Origin: Billgrantia pellis
GTDB lineage: Bacteria; Pseudomonadota; Gammaproteobacteria; Pseudomonadales; Halomonadaceae
Direction: 5' to 3'
NCBI RefSeq assembly: GCF_008297955.1
Contig: NZ_VTPY01000004.1
Span: 62,001 to 126,000 of the forward strand
Length of the DNA stretch: 64,000 nucleotides
Under the pieces are notes generated by a model. That model saw nothing but the letters and a program-made list of their open reading frames with translations. It had not been told where the DNA came from and did no database searches. The first letter of the stretch is position 1. Each line of letters opens with the position of its first letter. Position numbers and translations under genes: made by a program. Below are positions 43,944-54,823 of the stretch, in pieces.

Positions 43944-45090
43944 CCAACGCTCAAGCAAGCGCAAGCCGAAGAACGAGGCGCCGGAGAACGAAGAGAAGAA
44001 GAAGCGCTTTCATGCCAGCGGCCCCCGGCCCATGTGGTCGGGTACCATCACCTTCGGGCTGGTCAGCCTGCCGGTGAACCTCTACCCCGCCAACCGCGCC
44101 AAGCCGGTGTCGATGCGCATGATCGATCGTGACGGTACGCCGCTCGCACGCCGCTATTTTTGCGAGCAGGAGGGACGCACGCTCGACTACGACGAGCTGA
44201 TCCGAGGCTACGAGGTCGAAAAGAACGAATTCATCGTGGTAGAGGATCGCGAGCTCGAGTCGCTGGCTCCCGGGAAATCCCAGGAAATCGATCTCAAACG
44301 CTTCGTCGGCCTCGACGAGATCGACCCGATGTACTTCGAGCGCGCCTACTTCATGACGCCTGACAAGGGCGTCACCAAGGCCTACCGCCTGCTCGCCAGC
44401 AGCATGGAGGCATCGGAGCGCGCCGGTATCGCCACCTTCGTCATGCGCGGCAAGGAGTATCTGGTGGCGATCATCGCCGAGAAGGGCATCCTCCGCGCCG
44501 AGACCCTGCGCTTTGCCGAAGAGATACGCTCACCGGAGGCGATCGACCTGCCCGAGGAACATGCCCCCGACCCGCGGAGCGTAAAAGCCATGGAAAAGGC
44601 TATCGCCGCGCTCAGCCACGAGACGCTCGAACGCGAGGCGCTGCAGGACCTGCAGAGTCAGCGCATCGTCGAGCGCGCCGAGGAGAAGCTGGCCAAGGGG
44701 AAGGACGTGGTGGCGCTCGAGGAGGTGTCGTCCGAGCCCGATGTCGAACCGGAACAGGGCGGCGAGGTGATCGACCTGATGCAGGTACTCAAGCAGAGCC
44801 TCGCCGAGGGGCGCCCGCCCGAACCAGAAAGCCGAAACGTAAAAGCCTCACGAAAGTCTGCCGACAGGCGAGACAGCCCCGGCACCGACAGCAAGGCGAA
44901 AGCCAAGCGCAGCACGGGCAAGAAGGCGAGTGGCGACGGCAAGGCGTCGCCGCGCAGGAAGCGGCGCCCCGCCGAGCTGGAGCGGCTTTCGCGCGACGAA
45001 CTCTACGAACGGGCGCAGAAGCTCGATGTCCCCGGCCGCAGCCGCATGAGCAAGGCCGAACTGGTCGAGGCGATCGCCAACGCGGGTTGA
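43936..45090 (+). CDS. ku: Ku protein 2 with SAP-like C-terminal domain
   Basis: A 384-residue Ku paralogue. The core is residues 30-280 (PMWSGTITFGLVSLPVNLYPA); then comes a long Lys/Arg/Ser-rich tail and a SAP-like helix-extended-loop-helix (ERLSRDELYERAQKLDVPG and MSKAELVEAIANAG) that could bind DNA. Start GTG 43936 lies inside ku1, an 8-base overlap. Two Ku genes in tandem suggest a heterodimer or division of labour, as in some rhizobia. Confidence 0.94.
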   Translation: MPSQRSSKRKPKNEAPENEEKKKRFHASGPRPMWSGTITFGLVSLPVNLYPANRAKPVSMRMIDRDGTPLARRYFCEQEGRTLDYDELIRGYEVEKNEFIVVEDRELESLAPGKSQEIDLKRFVGLDEIDPMYFERAYFMTPDKGVTKAYRLLASSMEASERAGIATFVMRGKEYLVAIIAEKGILRAETLRFAEEIRSPEAIDLPEEHAPDPRSVKAMEKAIAALSHETLEREALQDLQSQRIVERAEEKLAKGKDVVALEEVSSEPDVEPEQGGEVIDLMQVLKQSLAEGRPPEPESRNVKASRKSADRRDSPGTDSKAKAKRSTGKKASGDGKASPRRKRRPAELERLSRDELYERAQKLDVPGRSRMSKAELVEAIANAG

Positions 45091-45097
45091 ACGACAA

Positions 45098-45118
45098 AGC
45101 CGGCCCAGAAGGCCGGCT
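45098..45118. terminator. Bidirectional hairpin between ku2 and acs
   Basis: An 8-bp stem AGCCGGCC / GGCCGGCT with a 5-base loop between convergent genes. Confidence 0.65.
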
Positions 45119-45144
45119 AGAGTTTCGTTAACGTCGCGCTTGGT

Positions 45145-47094
<1,950 letters not shown>

Positions 47095-47210
47095 TGAATA
47101 GCCTCTTCCAGGAGATGCGCCCTCTCGGTGGTTGTCACCGGCTGCTTGTTCTTGATTGCGCCGGTACCAGATCTGCCTTCCAGCATATACCGCCTGGACA
47201 CGCCTTCCTC

Positions 47211-47226
47211 TTAGACCTTGGTATCA
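47211..47226 (-). promoter_or_regulatory. Operator-like site upstream of acs
   Basis: On the minus strand TGATAC-CAAG-GTCTAA. It shares the 14-base core TGATACCAA-R-GTCT with the site at 26654-26667. A -10-like TATATG lies downstream (47184-47189, minus), putting the site centre near -42 from the expected start. Confidence 0.6.
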
Positions 47227-47248
47227 CGATTTTTCTTTTATATATCAG

Positions 47249-47812
47249 CTAGTTGTAACGACTTTCGGGATCAACAAAAGACTGATAGACCAAGGTCTGA
47301 GCGCACGTCAGACAGCGATAGCGGCGCCCCCTGCGGGCGAGCGCATGGCGCCGGGCGGTGAAGTAGTGATCCTGGCAGCCGCAATGATAGCGATAGGGCA
47401 TGGGGCTGGCCCGACGCGTGTCGAACGCGTGCGTAACCCGCGGCGGCAGGCCAAACAGGCGCTCCATCACGGTACGCCATTCGTGGCCATGGGGTCGCGC
47501 CCGGCGCCCGTCGCGCAGATGCCTTACCAGCCAATGAGCCATCTCGTGGGGCACCACCTCGACCAGGTAGGCGTGCCGGTTCTCGCGGTACAGCACCGGA
47601 TTGAAGCGCAGTCCACCGCGGCCATAATGCGCCTGGCCGGCGCACTTGCCGCGCAGGTCGCACCAGACCTTGGGCCTGGGCAGGGCGGGGTGATACTTGC
47701 GGCACAGCTGCCAGGCGGCCTCCACGCGGTCCAGCAGGGTCCGTTTCAGCGCCGCGTCGTCGAGGCTTGCCAGCCACTCGGGGCAAGGTTCGGGAAGTGC
47801 AGGTTGTCTCAT
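47249..47812 (-). CDS. sprT: SprT-family zinc metalloprotease-like protein
   Basis: A 187-residue cytosolic protein of the SprT (DUF45-like) family. It carries the catalytic H89-E-x2-H93 motif in VVPHEMAHWL, a possible third ligand (HGHEW) and a C-terminal zinc-ribbon (HCGCQDHYF and CLTCAQ). In eukaryotes the related SPRTN removes DNA-protein crosslinks; the bacterial function is uncertain. Confidence 0.92.
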   Translation of the reverse strand: MRQPALPEPCPEWLASLDDAALKRTLLDRVEAAWQLCRKYHPALPRPKVWCDLRGKCAGQAHYGRGGLRFNPVLYRENRHAYLVEVVPHEMAHWLVRHLRDGRRARPHGHEWRTVMERLFGLPPRVTHAFDTRRASPMPYRYHCGCQDHYFTARRHALARRGRRYRCLTCAQTLVYQSFVDPESRYN

Positions 47813-47923
47813 GACATTCAGCAGTTCAACGTTAGGTCCGACAGGCTGCTAAAATGACGCCTCGCCAAGGCGGCGTCCAGCCCCATTGACCGCTATCCGT
47901 CCAGACGTCATGCGAGAGACCCG

Positions 47924-48568
47924 ATGTCCGATACGTCCCTGCCCCAGCCCCTGCTCGAGGACGAAGAGCTTGAACGCCTCGACGATTTTCTCGACTCCGA
48001 ACACGTCGACCCCGACGCACTGGACCTGATCTCGGCCCATGGTTTCCTCGTCGCTCTGGCCGTGGCCCCGCGTGAACTCGATGCCGCCACCTGGGTGGCC
48101 GAGCTGTTCCATGGCGAGCCGACGTTTGCCGACGCCGAGGAGCGCAGCGAGATCCTCGGCCTGTTGGAGAAGCTGCGCCGCAACGCCATCGACACACTGG
48201 AACAGGGCGGGTTGCCTGAGCTGCCCTTCGAATTGTCGCTGGACGGCTTGCCGCCGGAGGAAACCCCCATCGGGGATTGGTGCGCCGGCTTCATGGAGAG
48301 CGTATTCCTCGACGAGGCGGCCTGGTTCGAGCAGGACGAGGAAACCGTCGCTACCCTGCTGCTGCCGTTCATGGCGCTCTCGGGGCTGTTCGATGACGAA
48401 CCGGACATGGTCGAAATGATAGCCGACCGCGCACGCCTGGAGTCGCTGGTCGGTCAGCTGCCGGACCTGGTGCTGGACCTCTATCTGCACTACCGCGTGC
48501 CGCCGGAGACGCCCAAGCCCATGCCGCGCAAGAAGAAACCCGCGGGACGCGGCGGCAAGCGCGCATAG
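47924..48568 (+). CDS. YecA/UPF0149 family protein
   Basis: A 214-residue acidic protein of the UPF0149 (YecA/YgfB) family. Typical segments are DALDLISAHGFLVALAVAP, IGDWCAGFMESVFLDE and VLDLYLHYRVPPE. It lacks the C-terminal SEC-C zinc domain seen in some members; the tail is instead lysine-rich. Its function is unknown. It is convergent with the PLD gene, with about 14 bases between the stops. Confidence 0.88.
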   Translation: MSDTSLPQPLLEDEELERLDDFLDSEHVDPDALDLISAHGFLVALAVAPRELDAATWVAELFHGEPTFADAEERSEILGLLEKLRRNAIDTLEQGGLPELPFELSLDGLPPEETPIGDWCAGFMESVFLDEAAWFEQDEETVATLLLPFMALSGLFDDEPDMVEMIADRARLESLVGQLPDLVLDLYLHYRVPPETPKPMPRKKKPAGRGGKRA

Positions 48569-48582
48569 CGCCGCTCCCCAGC

Positions 48583-49704
48583 TCACCTGAGTCGTGTCAG
48601 CCAGGCATCCACGCTGCCGAACAACCACTCCTTGAAACGCTGCCAGCGCGGCCGACGCACCCACTCCTCGTGGGAAATCTCGCGGCTGGCAGTGAAGTTG
48701 CGCTCGAACAGGGCCGCCACCTCAGCGGCGAAGCGGGCATCCTCCACCTCCTGATTGGCTTCGAGGTTCCAGTGCAGGCTCCAGTGGTCGAAGTTGCACG
48801 AACCGATGCTCGACCACTGATCGACCAGCGTGAACTTGGCATGGATGAAGGCGGGCTGAAACTCAAAGATACGCACCCCGGCGCGCAGTAGCCGCTTGTA
48901 GAAGCGCTGGCCGGCGTAGCGGACGCCCGGGTGATCGTGATCACGCCCCGGCAGCAGCAAGCGCACATCGACGCCACGTCGCGCCGCTCGCAACAGGCGA
49001 ATCCGCAGGCTGAGAGTGGGTATGAAGTAAGGGGTACACAGCCAGATCCGGCGCTGCGCCGAAGAAACCCGCGCATGCAGTGAGTGACGGATGGCTTGAT
49101 AGCGATAGCCTTGCCCCCACACCACCCGCCCTCGCATGCCTCGATAGTCCTCGCGTTGGCCCAGCGACAGCGCCAGCTGACGGACTAGCGCGGGATCCCC
49201 TTCGCCACGGGTCATCGGCGAATCCCACAAACGCGAGAACAGCCGCACCCAGTCGGCCACGACTGGCCCCTCGATGCGCACCGCTATTTCGTACCAGGCG
49301 GAGAGAAACTCGTCGAAGACGCCGAAGCCGCCCGTAAAAGCCTCGCGGCCGTCGATCACCACCAGCTTGCGGTGATTGCGGGTGAGATTGCGCGCCAACG
49401 AGCGTAAGCCCAGCGGGTTGAACCAGCGCAGTGCCACCCCCGCCGACTCGAGCCGACGCCGGTCATCGCTCGACAGCCCCATGGCGCCGTAAGCATCCAG
49501 CAACAGGGCCACGCTCACGCCGCGCTGCCGGGCCTGCTCCAAGGCTTCGATCAGTGCCGTGGCCAAACGTCCCGACTCCACCAGATAGAGTTCGATCAGT
49601 ATCGAACGGCGTGCTCCTTCGATCGCCGTGAATATCGCCGGCAGGAAACGCGACGACTCCGCCAGCAGTTCAAAGCGATTGCCTTCTCGCCATACGCCAT
49701 GCAT
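48583..49704 (-). CDS. Phospholipase D-type phosphatidyltransferase (cardiolipin-synthase-like)
   Basis: A 373-residue PLD-superfamily protein with two HKD motifs: NHRKLVVIDGREAFTGG and HAKFTLVDQWSSIGSCNFD. It is shorter than the typical ClsA and lacks its N-terminal membrane helices, which fits the ClsB/YbhO-like group. ATG 49704 (MHGVWREGNRFEL) was chosen; a longer frame to 50172 overlaps the plsB gene on the other strand. Cardiolipin synthesis would suit a halophile's membrane. The neighbour plsB is also a lipid gene. Confidence 0.88.
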   Translation of the reverse strand: MHGVWREGNRFELLAESSRFLPAIFTAIEGARRSILIELYLVESGRLATALIEALEQARQRGVSVALLLDAYGAMGLSSDDRRRLESAGVALRWFNPLGLRSLARNLTRNHRKLVVIDGREAFTGGFGVFDEFLSAWYEIAVRIEGPVVADWVRLFSRLWDSPMTRGEGDPALVRQLALSLGQREDYRGMRGRVVWGQGYRYQAIRHSLHARVSSAQRRIWLCTPYFIPTLSLRIRLLRAARRGVDVRLLLPGRDHDHPGVRYAGQRFYKRLLRAGVRIFEFQPAFIHAKFTLVDQWSSIGSCNFDHWSLHWNLEANQEVEDARFAAEVAALFERNFTASREISHEEWVRRPRWQRFKEWLFGSVDAWLTRLR

Positions 49705-49809
49705 GGCCTGTCCCCTTACTTGCCGTGAAGCCCGCCACACGTGCGAGCCCCCTGACCCGCAGGCAGCGTCACCGTATACTGGCCCCTGGTTCGATATCGA
49801 GGCTATGGG

Positions 49810-52251
49810 ATGCCCCTGACCCAAACGCTGTTCGCTGTGCTGCACGCCCCGTTGAGAGGCCTGATCGAAGCCTGGGTGGAAACTCGGCTGGTCGAACCCG
49901 AGCCCACTGAACTGGCACTCGACCCGACACTCCCCACGCTCTATGTGCTGCCCCACCCCGCGCTCTCCGACGCGCTGCTGCTGGCCAGCCTGAGCCAACG
50001 GCATGGCTTGCCACCGGTTCGAGGACACTACCGTCTCGGCGACCGGGAATTGCCGGCCTGCGTGGCCCTGCCCGCGCAGCAGCGGCGACTTTGGCGACGT
50101 GCCGCCAAGCGCGAGGCCCCCTTTCGCCTCGCCCTGGAGCACTTGGCGGCACATCCTGAAGCCGACGTACAACTGGTGCCCGTCAGCATATTCTGGGGAC
50201 GCGCCCCGGGGAAGCGTTTCGGCTTCTGGCGCATGCTGGCCGCCGACAGCTGGCAGTTGACCGGGCGGCTACGTCGGGCGCTATCGGTCCTGGTCAACGG
50301 CAAGAGCGTCGAGGTGCACTTCGGTGCCCCGCTGCGCCTGCGCGACCTACTCGATGCGCGCGGCCCCGCCGTGGCCAACCGCAAGGGTGCCCGCCTGCTG
50401 CGCGTCCACTTCCGTCGCATGCGCACCCGAGTGCTGGGCCCCGATCTCTCCCATCGCCGCACCCTTATAGAGGGCGTGGCGACAAGCCCCGAAGTGCGAC
50501 GGGTGATTCGCGAGCAGGCCGAACGCGAGAAACGTTCACCCGAACGACTGCAGCGGCGTGCCCTGCGCTATGGACGCGAGATCGCCTCCAACATGACCTA
50601 CCCGGTGCTGCGTTTTCTCGACGGCGTGCTGCGGCGACTGTGGAACCGCCTGTACGACGGTGTCGAGGTGCGCGGCCTGGAGCGGGTCAAGGCACTCGCC
50701 GGCGACCATACGCTGGTTTACGTACCCTGCCATCGCAGCCATATCGATTACCTGCTGCTTTCCTACGTGCTTTACCGCGATGGCCTGATGCCACCTCACA
50801 TCGCCGCGGGGCGCAACCTGAACATGCCGCTGATCGGCCCGCTGTTGCGCCGTGGCGGAGCCTTCTTCCTGCGCCGCAGTTTTCGCGACAAGCCGCTCTA
50901 TGCCGCGGTCTTCAACGAGTATCTGCATCGCCTGCTCGAGCGTGGCCATCCGCTGGAATATTTCATCGAGGGCGGCCGTTCACGAAGCGGTCGCATGCTG
51001 GAGCCACGCCCCGGCATGCTGGCGATGACGCTGCGCTCGTTTCACCGCAGCGCCACCGGCACCAGTCCGTCTCGGCTGGCCTTCATCCCGGTGTATGTCG
51101 GTTACGAGCGTATCATCGAGAATGCCAGCTATCAGCGTGAACTGCGGGGCGGAAAGAAACGCAAGGAATCGCCGTTGGCGCTGCTTCGCGTCCTCGGTCA
51201 ACTGCGTCAGCCCTTCGGCCGGGTAGCGGTCAATATCGGCGAGCCGCTGTCGCTTGGCTCGTGGCTCGACGACACCGAACGCGACTGGCGTGCTTCTTCG
51301 GCCGAATCGAAACCGCCCTGGCTGAATACGGCAGTTTCGCGACTCGGCAACGAACTGGCGCAGAGGATCAACGCGGCAGCGGCGCTGAACCCGGTCAATC
51401 TCGTGGCTCTGGTGCTGCTCACCGCCCCCCACCGCGCCATCGAGGCGAGTCTCATGCGTCGCCAGCTCGCCCTGCTGGTTACCCTGCAGCGGCGCCACTC
51501 GGGAGGGCAACACGCCAGCCTACCGAAAGGGGAGCCGGAGGAATGGATCGAGCACGTCGTGGCGTTGGGCATGGTCCAGCGCCGCCAACATGCGCTGGGC
51601 GACATACTGATGGCCACGCCGGAGCAGGCCAACCTACTGGTCTGGTATCGCAACAACGTGCTGCATCTCTTCGCCCTGGCCGGTCTGACGGCCTTCGCTT
51701 TTCGCCATACGCCACGCCACGATCTCGCCAGCCTGCGTGCCCGTCTCGCGCCGCCCTGGCCGATCCTCTCTCGCGAACTGTTCCTCGAAGCGATGCCGCT
51801 GGAACAAGCCCTCCCCGACATGCTGGCGGCCCTCGAGGCGGAAGGCCTGCTTCACCGTAACGAAGCCGGCTGGCAACGCCCCGAGGCGCTGGGAGATGCG
51901 GAACGGCTCGATCTGCTGGGTCGCTCGATGCAGCCATCGCTCGAACGCGGTTACTTGCTGCTGTCGAGCCTGCTCGGCCAGCCACCCGGTGAGCTGGGCC
52001 GTGAAACCCTCACCGAGCGTAGCCAGCAGTTGACCGAGCGCCTGGCAATGCTGTCGGGGCGGGATGCGCCGGAATTCTTCGACCGCAAGCTGTTCGCCAG
52101 CCTGATCGGCAACCTCGAGGCCGAAGGCTGGCTGTGGGAGCGTGACGATCGGCTATGGTACGACGAGCGGCTGCGCACCGCCGCGCAACAGTCGCGTGAG
52201 CTGTTCGACCCGACACTTCGGCACAGGCTACAGCTCGTCAGCCATGGTTAG
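49810..52251 (+). CDS. plsB: Glycerol-3-phosphate 1-O-acyltransferase
   Basis: An 813-residue membrane-associated acyltransferase that makes lysophosphatidate. Conserved blocks are VPCHRSHIDYLLLSYV (catalytic H-x4-D), GAFFLRRSF, IEGGRSRSGRML and FIPVYVGYERIIE. Length is typical for PlsB. It is divergent from the PLD gene and convergent with rsmJ. Confidence 0.95.
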   Translation: MPLTQTLFAVLHAPLRGLIEAWVETRLVEPEPTELALDPTLPTLYVLPHPALSDALLLASLSQRHGLPPVRGHYRLGDRELPACVALPAQQRRLWRRAAKREAPFRLALEHLAAHPEADVQLVPVSIFWGRAPGKRFGFWRMLAADSWQLTGRLRRALSVLVNGKSVEVHFGAPLRLRDLLDARGPAVANRKGARLLRVHFRRMRTRVLGPDLSHRRTLIEGVATSPEVRRVIREQAEREKRSPERLQRRALRYGREIASNMTYPVLRFLDGVLRRLWNRLYDGVEVRGLERVKALAGDHTLVYVPCHRSHIDYLLLSYVLYRDGLMPPHIAAGRNLNMPLIGPLLRRGGAFFLRRSFRDKPLYAAVFNEYLHRLLERGHPLEYFIEGGRSRSGRMLEPRPGMLAMTLRSFHRSATGTSPSRLAFIPVYVGYERIIENASYQRELRGGKKRKESPLALLRVLGQLRQPFGRVAVNIGEPLSLGSWLDDTERDWRASSAESKPPWLNTAVSRLGNELAQRINAAAALNPVNLVALVLLTAPHRAIEASLMRRQLALLVTLQRRHSGGQHASLPKGEPEEWIEHVVALGMVQRRQHALGDILMATPEQANLLVWYRNNVLHLFALAGLTAFAFRHTPRHDLASLRARLAPPWPILSRELFLEAMPLEQALPDMLAALEAEGLLHRNEAGWQRPEALGDAERLDLLGRSMQPSLERGYLLLSSLLGQPPGELGRETLTERSQQLTERLAMLSGRDAPEFFDRKLFASLIGNLEAEGWLWERDDRLWYDERLRTAAQQSRELFDPTLRHRLQLVSHG

Positions 52252-52378
52252 GAAAACATTGACGCAGTGCCTGCGCGAGCGAATCGCTGCACTATCGCCG
52301 TCATCGCCGGCGGCTACCCGTCGGGTCAGCCGAAATCTGTGCAGGTCATTCCCCCACGAATTCGTGCGCGAATTGGCA

Positions 52379-53101
52379 TCATGCCTTGAGGGAGCGGTGG
52401 ACGTAGAGGTCATAGCGGCTGGTCTTGCCGTCGATGACATGATGGGGCGCCGGCCCTTCGATGGGCGGCGCCTTGCGCGGCCGCTTGACCACCACGCGGT
52501 GGGTGGCGACGTCCAGCGCTGCCTCGAGCAACCGAGGGGCATCGCTGTCATTTCCCGCCAGCTCGCGGAACAGGCGCATCTCTTTTTTCACCAGCGCCGA
52601 CTTTTCGCGATGGGGAAACATGGGGTCGAGATGAACGACTTGAGGGGCCACCGTGCTGGCGGCGACCAACGCGGCGAGTTCATGGGTGGCATCGCCATGG
52701 GCCAGGTGCATGCGGGCGACAATCGCTGCCGTCTCCGGATCCCGGGCGGCGCGCGCCAGGCCATCCGCCAACAGGGCGTGGATCGACGCGACGCGCTCGA
52801 TCAGCAGTACCTCGGCCCCGAGGCTCGCCAGCACGAAAGCGTCTCGCCCCAGGCCGGCGGTGGCATCGATCACGCTGGGGGTGATGCCCGCGGCAAGACC
52901 GCAGGCCCGTGCGACGAGTTGGCCGCGACCGCCACCGAAGCGCCGCCTGTGGGCGGCGCGCCCCTCGACGAAATCGACTCTCAGCGGCTTGCCGTAGCGG
53001 GCGGGGTCGCCGGCCAGCACCAGGCCGCCCGCCTCCCGCCGCAGCGTCAGCTCGCCACGACCGAGCGCACCGTCACGAAGCGAAGCGTCCGCCCCGCTCA
53101 C
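52379..53101 (-). CDS. rsmJ: 16S rRNA (guanine(1516)-N2)-methyltransferase
   Basis: A 240-residue SAM-dependent methyltransferase of the RsmJ (YhiQ) family. The SAM motif is [19 protein letters not shown], and the catalytic region is [21 protein letters not shown] chose GTG at 53101 because it overlaps the tsaB stop (GTGA) and gives the family's usual length; a longer frame would run 70 residues into tsaB. It sits in an operon with tsaB. Confidence 0.9.
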   Translation of the reverse strand: MSGADASLRDGALGRGELTLRREAGGLVLAGDPARYGKPLRVDFVEGRAAHRRRFGGGRGQLVARACGLAAGITPSVIDATAGLGRDAFVLASLGAEVLLIERVASIHALLADGLARAARDPETAAIVARMHLAHGDATHELAALVAASTVAPQVVHLDPMFPHREKSALVKKEMRLFRELAGNDSDAPRLLEAALDVATHRVVVKRPRKAPPIEGPAPHHVIDGKTSRYDLYVHRSLKA

Positions 53102-53802
53102 CCGCCTTTCTGCCACGCCACCTGGTCGCGCAGATAGATCGGCTGGACCTCGTGGGCCATATGCCCGCCATTCGCCGCGTAGTCGCGTGCCGCCAGTACC
53201 ACCATTTCTTCGGCAGCCGGCTCGGATTCGGCGTCGCGCTGCGTAACGCCTGCCTGTACCTCGGCCGGCATCGCCTCCCATAGCCACCAACCGGAACCGA
53301 TGCCATACCACCCCGCTTGGCTTGCCTTTTCAGGCAACTGCAGGCGCTGCGGCGGCATCACCGCCTCATCGAGCAGCGCCTCGGTGATACCATCACGGCA
53401 GCGCCAGGCGGCGGCGTAGACCTCACCCATGCGCGCATCCATGGCCGTGACGACGTGCTCGACGCCGTGACGGCGATGCGCCGCGAGAGCCAGCGCCTCG
53501 AGTGTGGAGACGCCCAGCAACGGTCGATCCAGACCATACGCCAGCCCTTGGGCCACCCCGGCGGCGATGCGCAGCCCGGTGAAGGAACCCGGGCCGCGAC
53601 CGTAGGCCACGGCGTCCAGATCGGCAGGCGACACGCCTGCCTCGGCCAATACCTCGTCGACCATCGGCAGCAAGCGGCGAGTATGCTCACGGGGCGTCAG
53701 GGCAAAACGGGACACGAGCCGCTCTTCGACACCGTCGCGCTGGAGCAGCAGAGCGGCGGAACAAGCGCTGGAAGAGGCATCGAGGGCCAGCAGTATCGGC
53801 AT
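53098..53802 (-). CDS. tsaB: tRNA threonylcarbamoyladenosine biosynthesis protein TsaB
   Basis: A 234-residue ASKHA-fold protein that partners TsaD in t6A37 synthesis. Motifs are [35 protein letters not shown] and [26 protein letters not shown] 53802 ([11 protein letters not shown]) matches the family start. It overlaps rsmJ. Confidence 0.95.
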   Translation of the reverse strand: MPILLALDASSSACSAALLLQRDGVEERLVSRFALTPREHTRRLLPMVDEVLAEAGVSPADLDAVAYGRGPGSFTGLRIAAGVAQGLAYGLDRPLLGVSTLEALALAAHRRHGVEHVVTAMDARMGEVYAAAWRCRDGITEALLDEAVMPPQRLQLPEKASQAGWYGIGSGWWLWEAMPAEVQAGVTQRDAESEPAAEEMVVLAARDYAANGGHMAHEVQPIYLRDQVAWQKGG

Positions 53803-53882
53803 AGGGAATATCGCGTCTGAGCATGGACGGACCATTATACGCCGCCGCGCGATGCGGGACGATGACCAGCCTACAACGAGCA

Positions 53883-53902
53883 TGGCCCGCCGAAGCGGGC
53901 CA
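53883..53902 (-). terminator. Hairpin after adk
   Basis: An 8-bp stem, TGGCCCGC / GCGGGCCA, with CGAA loop, lying between the adk stop and tsaB. No clear T-run on the minus strand, so termination would be weak. Confidence 0.45.
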
Positions 53903-53928
53903 TTGCCGGGCTTAACGGGACGAGAACC

Positions 53929-54717
<789 letters not shown>

Positions 54718-54781
54718 TCAGTCAATTAAGGCCAGGTTGCACTTTGGTCTCCCACCCTAAAGTGGGGGTCGTAAACACCGA

Positions 54782-54801
54782 CGGCGCCCCGGAGGGCGCC
54801 G
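54782..54801 (-). terminator. Hairpin after aceF
   Basis: An 8-bp GC stem, CGGCGCCC / GGGCGCCG, with 4-base loop, 23 bases after the aceF stop, followed on the minus strand by GTCGGTGTTT. Confidence 0.6.
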
Positions 54802-54823
54802 CCGATGCTGTTTCCGGCAATCG

